Origin: Pseudomonas fluorescens | Lineage (GTDB): Bacteria > Pseudomonadota > Gammaproteobacteria > Pseudomonadales > Pseudomonadaceae | Reading direction: 5' to 3' | DNA length: 64,000 nucleotides | NCBI RefSeq assembly: GCF_040448305.1 | Contig: NZ_CP148752.1 | Coordinates: 2,790,001-2,854,000, forward strand | Part shown: positions 26,182 to 34,936 of the stretch, one piece after another | How positions within the stretch are numbered: position 1 is the first letter of the stretch | Layout: each line of letters begins with the position of its first letter | The notes under the pieces: model-generated | What the model was told of the DNA's origin: nothing | What the model saw: the letters and a program-made list of their open reading frames with translations, nothing else | Databases searched by the model: none | Translations under genes and position numbers: made by a program

Positions 26182-27096
26182 ATGCACATCCGCGTTCTCG
26201 GTTCCGCCGCTGGCGGTGGTTTCCCGCAGTGGAATTGCAACTGCCGCCAGTGCGCCGGTGTGCGCAATGGCAGCCTGCGGGCCCAGCGCCGTACGCAGTC
26301 GTCGATTGCCCTGAGTGACGACGGCGTGGAGTGGGTGCTGTGCAACGCGTCACCGGACATTCGCGCGCAACTCGAGAGTTTTGCGCCATTGCAACCGGCG
26401 CGGCGCCTGCGTGACAGCGCCATCGCCGGCATCGTGCTGCTCGACAGCCAGATCGACCATTGCACCGGTTTGCTCAGCCTGCGCGAAGGCTGCCCGCATG
26501 ACGTTTGGTGCACCGAGCGTGTGCACCAGGACCTGAGCAGCGGTTTCCCGTTGTTCAACATGCTCGGACACTGGAACGGTGGGTTGCACTGGCAACCGGT
26601 CGGTCTTGAGCGTCAGCCATTCAGCATCCCGGCCTGCGGGCATTTGCAATTTCGCGCGATTCCTCTGGTGAGCAACGCACCGCCGTATTCGCCCAATCGC
26701 GGCAACCCGCAACCGGGCGACACCGTTGGCCTGTTCATTGAGGACCTGCGCAACGGTGCCTCGCTGTTCTATGCCCCGGGCCTTGGTCGAATCGACGATG
26801 AAGTTCTGGGCTGGATGCGGCGTGCCGATTGCCTGCTGCTGGATGGCACCCTGTGGCGCGACGACGAGATGCGTATCTGCGAAGTCGGCCAGAGCCTGGG
26901 CAGCGAAATGGGGCACCTCCCACAAAGCGGCCCCGGCGGGATGCTTGAAGTGCTGGAGGGTTTCAACCGCCAGCGCAAGGTGCTGATCCACATCAACAAC
27001 ACCAATCCGATCCTCGATGAAGACTCGGCCGAGCGGGCGCTGCTGGAGCGGCGGGGGATTGAAGTGGCTTATGACGGCATGAGTATTGAGCTGTAG
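26182..27096 (+). CDS. pqqB: PQQ biosynthesis protein PqqB
   Basis: A 304-residue metallo-beta-lactamase-fold protein that hydroxylates the tyrosine-derived ring during PQQ formation. It begins MHIRVLGSAAGGGFPQWNC, with the CNCRQC cysteine cluster near the N-terminus and DGTLWRDDEM and HINNTNPIL near the C-terminus. All are PqqB hallmarks. The start at 26182 is preceded by CTGGAG; an upstream in-frame ATG at 26146 lacks a ribosome site. Confidence 0.95.
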   Translation: MHIRVLGSAAGGGFPQWNCNCRQCAGVRNGSLRAQRRTQSSIALSDDGVEWVLCNASPDIRAQLESFAPLQPARRLRDSAIAGIVLLDSQIDHCTGLLSLREGCPHDVWCTERVHQDLSSGFPLFNMLGHWNGGLHWQPVGLERQPFSIPACGHLQFRAIPLVSNAPPYSPNRGNPQPGDTVGLFIEDLRNGASLFYAPGLGRIDDEVLGWMRRADCLLLDGTLWRDDEMRICEVGQSLGSEMGHLPQSGPGGMLEVLEGFNRQRKVLIHINNTNPILDEDSAERALLERRGIEVAYDGMSIEL

Positions 27097-27105
27097 CCGA
27101 TGGCC

Positions 27106-27175
27106 CCATCGCGAGCAGGCTCGCTCCCACAGGGGGAGCACCGCCTGTTCAATGTGGGAGCGAGCCTGCTCGCGA
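27106..27175. repeat. REP doublet inside the pqq operon
   Basis: Inverted REP pair with a 23-base centre between pqqB and pqqC. It could form a long hairpin that changes the relative stability of the pqqAB and pqqCDE parts of the transcript. Confidence 0.9.
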
Positions 27176-27216
27176 AGAGGCCTGCGCAGGCACAGCAAAA
27201 ATTCCCGGAGAACAAA

Positions 27217-27969
27217 ATGACTGACACCGCCATGTCCCCCACAGAATTCGAAGCCGCCCTGCGCGCCAAGGGCGCCTACTACCACATCCATCATCCCTTC
27301 CACCAAGCCATGTACGCCGGTCGCGCCAGCCGCGAGCAGATCCAGGGCTGGGTCGCCAATCGCTTCTACTATCAGGTCAACATCCCCCTGAAGGACGCCG
27401 CGATTCTCGCCAACTGCCCGGACCGCGACGTGCGCCGGGAATGGCTGCAACGGATTATCGACCACGACGGCGTCCCCGGCAGCGAGGGCGGTATCGAAGC
27501 CTGGCTGCGCCTGGGCGAAGCCGTGGGGCTGGATCGCGAGCAGATTCTGTCCCAGGAACTGGTGCTACCCGGTGTGCGTTTCGCCGTGGACGCCTACGTC
27601 AATTTCGCCCGTCGCGCCTGCTGGCAGGAAGCGGCCAGCAGTTCGCTGACCGAACTCTTTGCCCCACAGATCCATCAGTCGCGACTCGACGCCTGGCCGA
27701 CCCATTACCCGTGGATCGACGCTGCTGGCTACGACTATTTCCGCACGCGCCTGAGCCAGGCGCGGCGCGATGTCGAGCATGGCTTGCGCATCACCCTGGT
27801 GCACTACGTGACCGCCGAGGGGCAGCAACGCATGCTGGAGATCCTGCAGTTCAAGCTCGACGTGCTGTGGAGCATGCTCGATGCCATGAGCATGGCCTAC
27901 GAGCTTGGGCGCCAGCCGTATCACACGGTCACCGGCGACAACGTCTGGCACCGGGGGATCGCCCTGTGA
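27217..27969 (+). CDS. pqqC: Pyrroloquinoline-quinone synthase PqqC
   Basis: A 250-residue all-helical oxidase that performs the final ring closure and oxidation to PQQ. It has the family sequences GAYYHIHHPFH, NRFYYQ and EAVGLDREQI. The start at 27217 (MTDTAMSPTEFE) follows CCGGAG. It overlaps pqqD by 4 bases (GTGA). In the fluorescens group this gene is linked to phosphate solubilisation through gluconic acid production. Confidence 0.95.
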   Translation: MTDTAMSPTEFEAALRAKGAYYHIHHPFHQAMYAGRASREQIQGWVANRFYYQVNIPLKDAAILANCPDRDVRREWLQRIIDHDGVPGSEGGIEAWLRLGEAVGLDREQILSQELVLPGVRFAVDAYVNFARRACWQEAASSSLTELFAPQIHQSRLDAWPTHYPWIDAAGYDYFRTRLSQARRDVEHGLRITLVHYVTAEGQQRMLEILQFKLDVLWSMLDAMSMAYELGRQPYHTVTGDNVWHRGIAL

Positions 27970-28238
27970 GCCTGATCGATCGCCAGCAGTCACCGGCCTT
28001 GCGTCGCGGTTTTCGGCTGCAATGGGAGCCCCGTCAGGACTGCCACGTGCTGCTGTACCCCGAAGGCATGATCAAGCTCAACGCCAGTGCCGGACAGATT
28101 CTAGACCTGGTGGATGGCCAGCGCAGCGTGGCGGCGATCATTGAGCGATTGAGCGCGAATTTCCCCGGGGTACCCGGGATCGACGAAGACGTGCTGGCGT
28201 TTCTGGAGGTGGCCCATGCGCAATTCTGGATCGAGTGA
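27966..28238 (+). CDS. pqqD: PQQ biosynthesis peptide chaperone PqqD
   Basis: A 90-residue protein that binds PqqA and presents it to the radical-SAM enzyme PqqE. GTG start overlapping the pqqC stop. It shows PALRRGFRLQWE, KLNASAGQILDLVDG and the C-terminal helix EDVLAFLEVAHAQFWIE of PqqD proteins. It overlaps pqqE by 23 bases, which fits their tight functional coupling. Confidence 0.94.
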   Translation: MSLIDRQQSPALRRGFRLQWEPRQDCHVLLYPEGMIKLNASAGQILDLVDGQRSVAAIIERLSANFPGVPGIDEDVLAFLEVAHAQFWIE

Positions 28239-29358
28239 GACGCTGCCGGGGCCGCCCTTGTGGCTGCTCGCCGAGCTGACCTACCGCTGTCCGCTGCAAT
28301 GCCCCTATTGCTCCAATCCGTTGGATTTTGCCCGGCACGGCGAGGAACTGAGCACGCAAGAATGGATTCGCGTATTCCGCGAAGCGCGGGACATGGGCGC
28401 CGCGCAATTGGGCTTTTCCGGCGGCGAGCCTTTGGTTCGCCAGGACCTCGCCGAACTGATCAAGGCCGCCCGGGACATGGGCTACTACACCAACCTGATC
28501 ACCTCCGGCATCGGCCTGACCGAGCAGAAGGTGCGCGACTTCAAGGTGGCCGGACTGGACCATATCCAGATCAGCTTCCAGGCCGCCGACGAGGCGGTGA
28601 ACAACATGCTCGCCGGCTCGCGCAAGGCCTTTGCCCAGAAACTCGCCATGGCCCGTGCGGTGAAAGCCCAGGGCTATCCGATGGTGCTGAACTTCGTCAC
28701 CCATCGGCACAACATCGACCGGATCGCGCAGATCATCGAGCTGTGCCTGGAGCTGGAAGCGGACTTCGTCGAATTGGCCACCTGCCAGTTCTATGGCTGG
28801 GCCGAACTGAATCGCGTCGGCCTGTTGCCCACCCGCGAGCAATTGCAGCGTGCCGAGCGCATTACTAATGAATACCGCGAACGCCTTGAAGCCCAGAGCC
28901 ACCCGTGCAAGCTGATCTTCGTCACCCCGGACTACTACGAGGAACGCCCCAAGACCTGCATGAACGGCTGGGCCAACCTGTTTCTCGACATCACCCCCGA
29001 CGGCACGGCCTTGCCTTGCCACAGCGCCCGGCAGTTGCCGGTGCAGTTTCCCAACGTGCGCGAGCACAGCCTCTCGCACATCTGGAACGACTCGTTCGGC
29101 TTCAATCGTTTTCGCGGCGATGACTGGATGAAGGAGCCGTGCCGCTCCTGCGATGAAAAGCACAAGGACCTGGGCGGGTGCCGCTGCCAGGCGTTCATGC
29201 TGATGGGCGATGCCAGCAATGCCGACCCGGTGTGCAGCAAGTCGCCGCACCACGGGGTGATCCTCAAGGCTCGCGAGGAAGCGGAGGCGCCGGGGTTGGG
29301 GATCGAACACCTGACGTTGCGCAATGCGAAGGCTTCGCAGCTGATCTACCGCGGATAA
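28216..29358 (+). CDS. pqqE: PqqA peptide cyclase (radical SAM) PqqE
   Basis: A 380-residue radical-SAM enzyme that links Glu15 and Tyr19 of PqqA. The SAM-cluster motif CPLQCPYC is close to the N-terminus. The C-terminal SPASM region has the auxiliary-cluster cysteines (CMNGW, PCHSA, CRSCDEKHKDLGGCRCQ). GGAGG precedes the ATG. Last gene of pqqABCDE; no pqqF protease follows, so that gene must lie elsewhere. Confidence 0.95.
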   Translation: MRNSGSSETLPGPPLWLLAELTYRCPLQCPYCSNPLDFARHGEELSTQEWIRVFREARDMGAAQLGFSGGEPLVRQDLAELIKAARDMGYYTNLITSGIGLTEQKVRDFKVAGLDHIQISFQAADEAVNNMLAGSRKAFAQKLAMARAVKAQGYPMVLNFVTHRHNIDRIAQIIELCLELEADFVELATCQFYGWAELNRVGLLPTREQLQRAERITNEYRERLEAQSHPCKLIFVTPDYYEERPKTCMNGWANLFLDITPDGTALPCHSARQLPVQFPNVREHSLSHIWNDSFGFNRFRGDDWMKEPCRSCDEKHKDLGGCRCQAFMLMGDASNADPVCSKSPHHGVILKAREEAEAPGLGIEHLTLRNAKASQLIYRG

Positions 29359-29378
29359 GCCTGGCGACACCAATCCCC

Positions 29379-29468
29379 TGTAGGAGCGAGCCTGCTCGCG
29401 ATGGCGGAGTGTCAGCCAACAAACATGTTGAATGTTGAACCGCTATCGCGAGCAGGCTCACTCCTACA
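29379..29468. repeat. REP doublet
   Basis: Inverted TGTAGGAGCGAGCCTGCTCGCGA pair immediately after pqqE, marking the operon end. Confidence 0.9.
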
Positions 29469-29561
29469 AGGGCGGCGCTTTGATCTTTGGTCTGATTGCA
29501 TTCACAGCTGGATGGTTTAGTGTGGTTTCTACCTTCCAAAACAATAAAAACAGGCTTTCCA

Positions 29562-30725
29562 ATGAGCCAGAGTCTCAACCAGCTGCGCAAATTCGTTTCC
29601 CCTGAAATCATCTTCGGTGCCGGTAGCCGGCACAGTGTCGGCAATTACGCCAAGACCTTTGGCGCACGTAAGGTCCTGGTGGTCAGTGACCCCGGTGTGA
29701 TTGCCGCCGGCTGGGTCGCCGATGTCGAGGCCAGCCTGCAAGCGCTGGGCATCCAGTATTGCCTGTACTCCGATGTCTCGCCCAACCCTCGGGTCGAAGA
29801 GGTGATGCTCGGCGCCGAGCTGTACCGGGAAAACCACTGCGACGTGATCGTCGCCGTCGGTGGCGGCAGCCCGATGGACTGCGGCAAAGGCATCGGCATC
29901 GTCGTCGCCCATGGCCGCAGCATTCTCGATTTCGAGGGCGTGGACACCATCCGCGTGCCCAGCCCGCCGCTGATCCTGATTCCGACCACTGCCGGCACCT
30001 CGGCCGATGTCTCGCAATTCGTGATCATTTCCAACCAGCAGGAGCGCATGAAGTTCTCCATCGTCAGCAAGGCCGTGGTGCCGGACGTTTCGCTGATCGA
30101 CCCGGAAACCACCCTGAGCATGGATCCGTTCCTGTCGGCCTGTACCGGCATCGACGCGTTGGTGCATGCCATCGAGGCCTTCGTGTCCACCGGCCACGGG
30201 CCGCTGACCGATCCCCACGCGCTGGAGGCGATGCGCCTGATCAATGGCAACCTGGTGCAAATGATCGCCAACCCGAGCGACATTGCCCTGCGCGAGAAGA
30301 TCATGCTGGGCAGCATGCAGGCCGGGCTGGCGTTTTCCAACGCGATTCTCGGCGCGGTGCATGCCATGTCCCACAGCCTCGGCGGCTTTCTCGATCTGCC
30401 CCACGGCCTGTGCAACGCGGTGCTGGTCGAGCACGTGGTGGCCTTCAATTACAACTCGGCGCCAGATCGCTTCAAGGTGATCGCCGAGACCTTCGGCATC
30501 GACTGCCGAGGCCTGAATCACCGGCAGATCTGCGGGCGCCTGGTCGAACACCTGATCGCCCTCAAGCACGCCATCGGCTTTCACGAAACCCTCGGTTTGC
30601 ATGGCGTCAGGACCTCGGACATTCCGTTCCTGTCGCAGCATGCGATGCACGACCCGTGCATCCTGACCAACCCGCGTGAATCCAGCCAGCGTGATGTCGA
30701 GGTCGTCTATGGCGAAGCCCTCTGA
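29562..30725 (+). CDS. ercA: Iron-containing alcohol dehydrogenase ErcA
   Basis: A 387-residue group III (Fe-dependent) alcohol dehydrogenase. The NAD site shows GGGSPMDCGKG; metal ligands lie in HAIEAF, MSHSLGGFLDLPHG. In Pseudomonas ErcA is required for regulation of ethanol oxidation and may produce a signal rather than drive bulk catabolism. It is the gene directly before and overlapping ercS, which fits a sensory partnership. Start MSQSLNQLRKF at 29562. Confidence 0.88.
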   Translation: MSQSLNQLRKFVSPEIIFGAGSRHSVGNYAKTFGARKVLVVSDPGVIAAGWVADVEASLQALGIQYCLYSDVSPNPRVEEVMLGAELYRENHCDVIVAVGGGSPMDCGKGIGIVVAHGRSILDFEGVDTIRVPSPPLILIPTTAGTSADVSQFVIISNQQERMKFSIVSKAVVPDVSLIDPETTLSMDPFLSACTGIDALVHAIEAFVSTGHGPLTDPHALEAMRLINGNLVQMIANPSDIALREKIMLGSMQAGLAFSNAILGAVHAMSHSLGGFLDLPHGLCNAVLVEHVVAFNYNSAPDRFKVIAETFGIDCRGLNHRQICGRLVEHLIALKHAIGFHETLGLHGVRTSDIPFLSQHAMHDPCILTNPRESSQRDVEVVYGEAL

Positions 30726-32445
30726 CGAGCAGCAACGGGCCCTGGCCGGGCTGCTGGGGCTGGGCAGCCATTCGGCGCGCAAGAGTCATTACCCGGAGCT
30801 GGCTGCGCGCCTGGATGATCTGGAAGCCGAGCGTAACCGCTACAAGTGGCTGTTCGAAAACGCGGTGCACGGGATCTTCCAGGCCAGCCTGCACGACGGC
30901 ATGCGCGCCGCCAATCCGGCGCTGGCACGCATGCTGGGCTACCAGGACCCGCAGGAGGTGCTGTTCTCCCTGACCGACCTGGCCAGCACCCTGTTCGTCG
31001 ACGGCGCGCAGGAGCTGGAAACCATCGGCGAAATCCTCCGGCACCAGCGCAACTTGCACGGCTATGAAACCCGCTTGCGGCGCAAGGACGGCAGTCATGT
31101 GGATGTATTGATGAACCTGCTGCTCAAGCCCGGCCAGGAAGGGCTGGTGGAAGGCTTCGTCTCCGATATCACCGAGCGCAAGCTGGCCCAGCGACGTCTG
31201 CAGCAACTCAATGACGAACTGGAGCAGCGCGTCGTCGCACGCACCGATGAGTTGCTCGAAGCCAACCGTAACCTTCAGCAGCAGATCACCCAGCGTAAAC
31301 AGATCGCCAAGGCCTTGCGCGACGCCCGCGATGCCGCCGAGGCCGCCAATCACAGCAAGGACAAATACCTCGCCGCCGCCAGCCACGACCTGCTGCAACC
31401 GCTGAACGCCGCGCGGTTGCTGATTTCGACCTTGCGCGAACGCAAGTTGCCGGAAGCCGAACAGGTGCTGGTGGAGCGCACTCACCAGGCGCTGGAAGGG
31501 GCCGAAGACCTGCTGACGGATCTGCTCGACATTTCCCGGCTCGATCAGGCTGCGGTCAAGCCGGACGTTGCCTCGTACCGCCTCGACGAACTGCTCGGGC
31601 CGCTGGTGTCGGAGTTCCAGTCCGTCGCCCAGGCGGCCGGCTTGAACCTGCGGGTGCGCATGGCCGATTGTGCCATCAGCACCGACTTGCGCCTGATGAC
31701 GCGGATCCTGCGCAACTTCCTCAGCAATGCCTGCCGCTACACCGATGAAGGCAGCATCCTGCTGGCGGCAAGGCGTCGGGGCGAGATGTTGCGCCTGGAG
31801 GTCTGGGACACCGGGCGTGGCATCGCCGCCGACCGGCTCGACTCGATCTTCCTCGAGTTCAACCAGCTGGACGTCGGCCGCGCCGCCGACCGCAAGGGCG
31901 TGGGCCTGGGGCTGGCGATTGTCGAGCGCATCGCCAAGATCCTTGGCTACAGGATCGGCGTGTACTCGTTGCCGGGGCGGGGTTCGATGTTCAGCATCGA
32001 GGTGCCGATATCCGATGAGGTTCCGCTGCCCGTGAGCCAGGCGGTGCCACAACCGGGCACCGGCAACCCGCTGCCGGGCCGCCGTTTACTGGTGATCGAC
32101 AACGAAGTGAGCATTCTCGACAGCATGAGCGCGTTGCTCGGGCAGTGGGGCTGCGACGTTCTGGTCGCCACCGATGAAGAGGCTGCGCTGGCGGCGCTAC
32201 GCGGGCAGGCGCCGGAACTGATTCTCGCGGACTATCACCTCGATCACGGGGTGGTCGGCTGTGATGTGGTGCGACATTTGCGCGAGCATTTTCACCAGGA
32301 CATTCCCGCGGTGATCATTACCGCCGACCGCACCGACCATTGTCGGCGTGCGTTGCAGCGGCTCAACGCACCCTTGCTGAACAAACCGGTGAAGCCCGGC
32401 AAGTTGCGAGCGGTGTTGAGTCAATTGTTGGGGGCATCTGCCTGA
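30709..32445 (+). CDS. ercS: PAS hybrid histidine kinase ErcS
   Basis: A 578-residue soluble sensor kinase: N-terminal coiled region, one PAS domain (about 45-155), a coiled coil, and HisKA with His226 in AAASHDLLQPLNAARL. HATPase_c (GVGLGLAIVERIAKILGY) and a receiver domain with Asp508 (LILADYHLD) follow. The H-box is nearly identical to that of the ErcS'-like kinase at 10694, so both could feed the same relay. The start at 30709 overlaps ercA by 17 bases; an in-frame ATG at 30676 is the alternative. Confidence 0.87.
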   Translation: MAKPSDEQQRALAGLLGLGSHSARKSHYPELAARLDDLEAERNRYKWLFENAVHGIFQASLHDGMRAANPALARMLGYQDPQEVLFSLTDLASTLFVDGAQELETIGEILRHQRNLHGYETRLRRKDGSHVDVLMNLLLKPGQEGLVEGFVSDITERKLAQRRLQQLNDELEQRVVARTDELLEANRNLQQQITQRKQIAKALRDARDAAEAANHSKDKYLAAASHDLLQPLNAARLLISTLRERKLPEAEQVLVERTHQALEGAEDLLTDLLDISRLDQAAVKPDVASYRLDELLGPLVSEFQSVAQAAGLNLRVRMADCAISTDLRLMTRILRNFLSNACRYTDEGSILLAARRRGEMLRLEVWDTGRGIAADRLDSIFLEFNQLDVGRAADRKGVGLGLAIVERIAKILGYRIGVYSLPGRGSMFSIEVPISDEVPLPVSQAVPQPGTGNPLPGRRLLVIDNEVSILDSMSALLGQWGCDVLVATDEEAALAALRGQAPELILADYHLDHGVVGCDVVRHLREHFHQDIPAVIITADRTDHCRRALQRLNAPLLNKPVKPGKLRAVLSQLLGASA

Positions 32446-32763
32446 AGCGGCCGATATTGCAGGGTGAAGCCCGGTTCGGTGGATTGGCCTTGTTCCAGCA
32501 AACGCAACCCCGGCCGACCGGGCAGGTGGTGCGCGTTGAGCGGGTGGCTCACCGGTTCGATGCAGAAAAACCCCAGGCCCACAGGGAACGGGATTGTTAG
32601 CTGGAGATCATCGGCGGCAGCGTGCCGAGTAAAGAAACCGCCGCCACTGCGCCAAGCCTCAGCATCCACTCCAGCATCACGCTGGCGCGCAGTGTCTGCA
32701 GACGCTGTTCACAATCATCGAGCCGAGCAGGGCAGCGACGGTCAGGGTTTTCTTGAGCAGCAT
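32421..32763 (-). pseudogene. Remnant: aldose 1-epimerase C-terminus next to a truncated signal-peptide gene
   Basis: Reading the minus strand, an ATG at 32761-32763 opens a convincing signal peptide (MLLKKTLTVAALLGSMIV) that stops after 28 codons. In another frame, ending at 32421, comes the C-terminal part of an aldose 1-epimerase (FFCIEPVSHPLNAHHLPG, GLRLLEQGQS). About two thirds of the epimerase is missing. It overlaps the ercS 3' end. The simplest reading is a deletion that joined two decayed genes. This remnant is the main content of the 450-base gap before rutR. Confidence 0.55.
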
Positions 32764-32898
32764 CGTGGGTACCTCAGGCAGTTTCCAAGTGCGCCGAGTT
32801 TAGCTTTACGACAGCGGCTGTACGAAGTTTCGTTTTCCCCTGTCGCCGCGGTCCAGAGCGGATGCTAGTCTTGCTCAACGTTGTTGTCGGGGATCCGC

Positions 32899-33519
32899 AT
32901 GGGCAATCACAAGATCGAGATTCGTCGCAGTAACGTCGAAAAAATCCTGCTGGGGGCGGAAAAGGTCTTCGCTGAAAAGGGCTTCGGCAGCACCGCCATG
33001 GCCGACATCGCCGCTGAAGTGCAACTGCCGCGCTCCAACCTGCATTACTACTTCAGCACCAAGACCGAGTTGTACAGTGCCGTGCTGTTCGACTTGCTGG
33101 AAGTCTGGAAGCAGGACGCGCTGTGCTTCGAGATGTTCGATGACCCGCGTGTGGTGCTCAGCAGTTACATCCGCGCCAAGATGAACCATTCCCGCAGCCG
33201 GCCTTACGGTTCGAAAGTCTGGGCCAACGAAATCATCCATGGCGCGCCGACCCTCGGCGAGGCGCTGGATGCGAGCCTGTACGACTGGGCCAAGATGAAG
33301 GAAGCGAAAATCCGCCAGTGGGTGGAGGACAAACGCATCCTGCCGGTGGAGCCCTCGAGCCTGCTGTACATGATCTGGGCCTCGACCCAGCACTACGCCG
33401 ACTTCGATCACCAGGTGAATATTCTCAATGATCATCAGCCATTGTCGGACATGCAGTTCGAAAAGGCGGTGCAGACGGTGACCAGTGTGATTTTGCGGGG
33501 GATTGGGCTGGAGCCTTGA
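32899..33519 (+). CDS. rutR: TetR-family pyrimidine regulator (RutR-like)
   Basis: A 206-residue TetR protein. The N-terminal helix-turn-helix (GSTAMADIAAEVQLPRSNLHYYFSTKTELY) and the C-terminal domain (WANEIIHGAPTL, WASTQHYADFDHQVN) are typical of RutR, which in E. coli binds uracil or thymine. It converges on the preT-preA-hydA pyrimidine genes. Regulation of them is inferred. Start MGNHKIEIRRSN at 32899; an earlier in-frame ATG at 32881 is possible. Confidence 0.85.
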   Translation: MGNHKIEIRRSNVEKILLGAEKVFAEKGFGSTAMADIAAEVQLPRSNLHYYFSTKTELYSAVLFDLLEVWKQDALCFEMFDDPRVVLSSYIRAKMNHSRSRPYGSKVWANEIIHGAPTLGEALDASLYDWAKMKEAKIRQWVEDKRILPVEPSSLLYMIWASTQHYADFDHQVNILNDHQPLSDMQFEKAVQTVTSVILRGIGLEP

Positions 33520-33543
33520 GGTTGGGTGGTATGGCTGCCGGCC

Positions 33544-33639
33544 CCATCGCGAGCAGGCTCGCTCCCACAGTGTTTTATGTCGTACACAAATCCTGTGTAC
33601 ACCAGAGAAACCTGTGGGAGCGAGCTTGCTCGCGATGGC
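33544..33639. repeat. REP doublet
   Basis: Inverted pair (CATCGCGAGCAGGCTCGCTCCCACA and TGTGGGAGCGAGCTTGCTCGCGATGG) between convergent rutR and preA. Confidence 0.9.
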
Positions 33640-33661
33640 GTCATCTCAGACGCTGAAAACC

Positions 33662-34936
33662 TCAAGGGCTGACGTGATACGGATTCCTCGGATCATGATT
33701 CCAGTCCAGGAACGGCTTGCCAGTTTCCACCGGCACCATCTCGATACAGTCCTGCACCGGGCAGGTGATCTGGCACAGGTTGCAGCCCACGCACTCCTCA
33801 TCGATCACTTGATACTTGTGAGTGCCGTCCGCTTGCTTGAGGCTGGCCACGGCCTGGTGCGAGGTGTCCTCACAAGCTATGTGGCAGCGACCGCAACCGA
33901 TACAAGCCTCCTGATCAATCTTCGCGATCACCTGGTAGTTGATGTCCAGGTACTTCCAGTCCGTGGTGTTGCCCACCGCGCGGCCGGAAAACTCCGAAAT
34001 GCTGGCGTAGCCCTGACTGTCCATCCAGCGTGACAAACCGTCCTTCATGTCTTCGACAATCCGGAAGCCATGCAGCATCGCCGCCGTGCATACCTGCACC
34101 GAGCCACTGCCGAGCGCGATGAATTCCGCAGCATCGCGCCAGTTGCCGATGCCGCCGATCCCGCTGATCGGCAGGCCCTGGGTCTGCAGGTCGCGGGCGA
34201 TTTCGGCGACCATGTTCAAGGCAATCGGCTTGACGGCCGAGCCGCAGTAACCGCCGTGGGTGCTTTGGCTGCCGACCATGGGGTTGGCGACCATGCGTTC
34301 GAGGTTGACGCTGGTGATCGAGTTGATGGTGTTGATCAACGACACCGCATCGGCACCGCCACGGTGGGCGGCGCGGGCGGCGACTCGGATGTCAGTGATG
34401 TTCGGCGTCAGTTTGACGATCACCGGCAACGAGCAATAGGTCTTGCACCAGCGGGTGACCTGTTCCACGTATTCCGGCACCTGGCCGACCGCCGCGCCCA
34501 TGCCGCGCTCCGGCATGCCGTGGGGGCAACCGAAGTTCAGCTCGATGCCGTCGGCGCCGGTGGCTTCCACCAGCGGCAGGATGTGTTTCCAGGATTCTTC
34601 GACGCAGGGCACCATCAAGGACACGATCAGCGCGCGGTCCGGCCAGTCCTTTTTGACCTGGGTGATTTCCCGCAGGTTGATCTCCAGCGAGCGGTCGGTG
34701 ATCAGCTCGATGTTGTTAAAGCCCAGTACCTCCCGGTTAGCTCCGAAGTGCGCCGAGTAGCGCGACGACACGTTCACCGCCGCCGGGTCTTCCCCCAGGG
34801 TTTTCCAGACCACGCCACCCCAGCCGGCCTCGAAGGCGCGGACCACGTTGTAGGCCTTGTCGGTCGGCGGCGCGGAGGCCAGCCAGAATGGATTGGGTGC
34901 TTTGATGCCGGCGAAGACAATCGACAGATCGGCCAT
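33662..34936 (-). CDS. preA: NAD-dependent dihydropyrimidine dehydrogenase subunit PreA
   Basis: A 424-residue FMN/Fe-S subunit that reduces uracil and thymine to dihydropyrimidines. The N-terminal part is a dihydroorotate-dehydrogenase-like barrel (NPFWLASAPPTDK, ELNFGCPHGM, SGIGGIGNWRDAAEFI). The C-terminal domain has two 4Fe-4S motifs (CIGCGRCHIAC and CVGCNLCQITCPVQDC). Its ATG directly abuts the preT stop. Confidence 0.93.
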   Translation of the reverse strand: MADLSIVFAGIKAPNPFWLASAPPTDKAYNVVRAFEAGWGGVVWKTLGEDPAAVNVSSRYSAHFGANREVLGFNNIELITDRSLEINLREITQVKKDWPDRALIVSLMVPCVEESWKHILPLVEATGADGIELNFGCPHGMPERGMGAAVGQVPEYVEQVTRWCKTYCSLPVIVKLTPNITDIRVAARAAHRGGADAVSLINTINSITSVNLERMVANPMVGSQSTHGGYCGSAVKPIALNMVAEIARDLQTQGLPISGIGGIGNWRDAAEFIALGSGSVQVCTAAMLHGFRIVEDMKDGLSRWMDSQGYASISEFSGRAVGNTTDWKYLDINYQVIAKIDQEACIGCGRCHIACEDTSHQAVASLKQADGTHKYQVIDEECVGCNLCQITCPVQDCIEMVPVETGKPFLDWNHDPRNPYHVSP

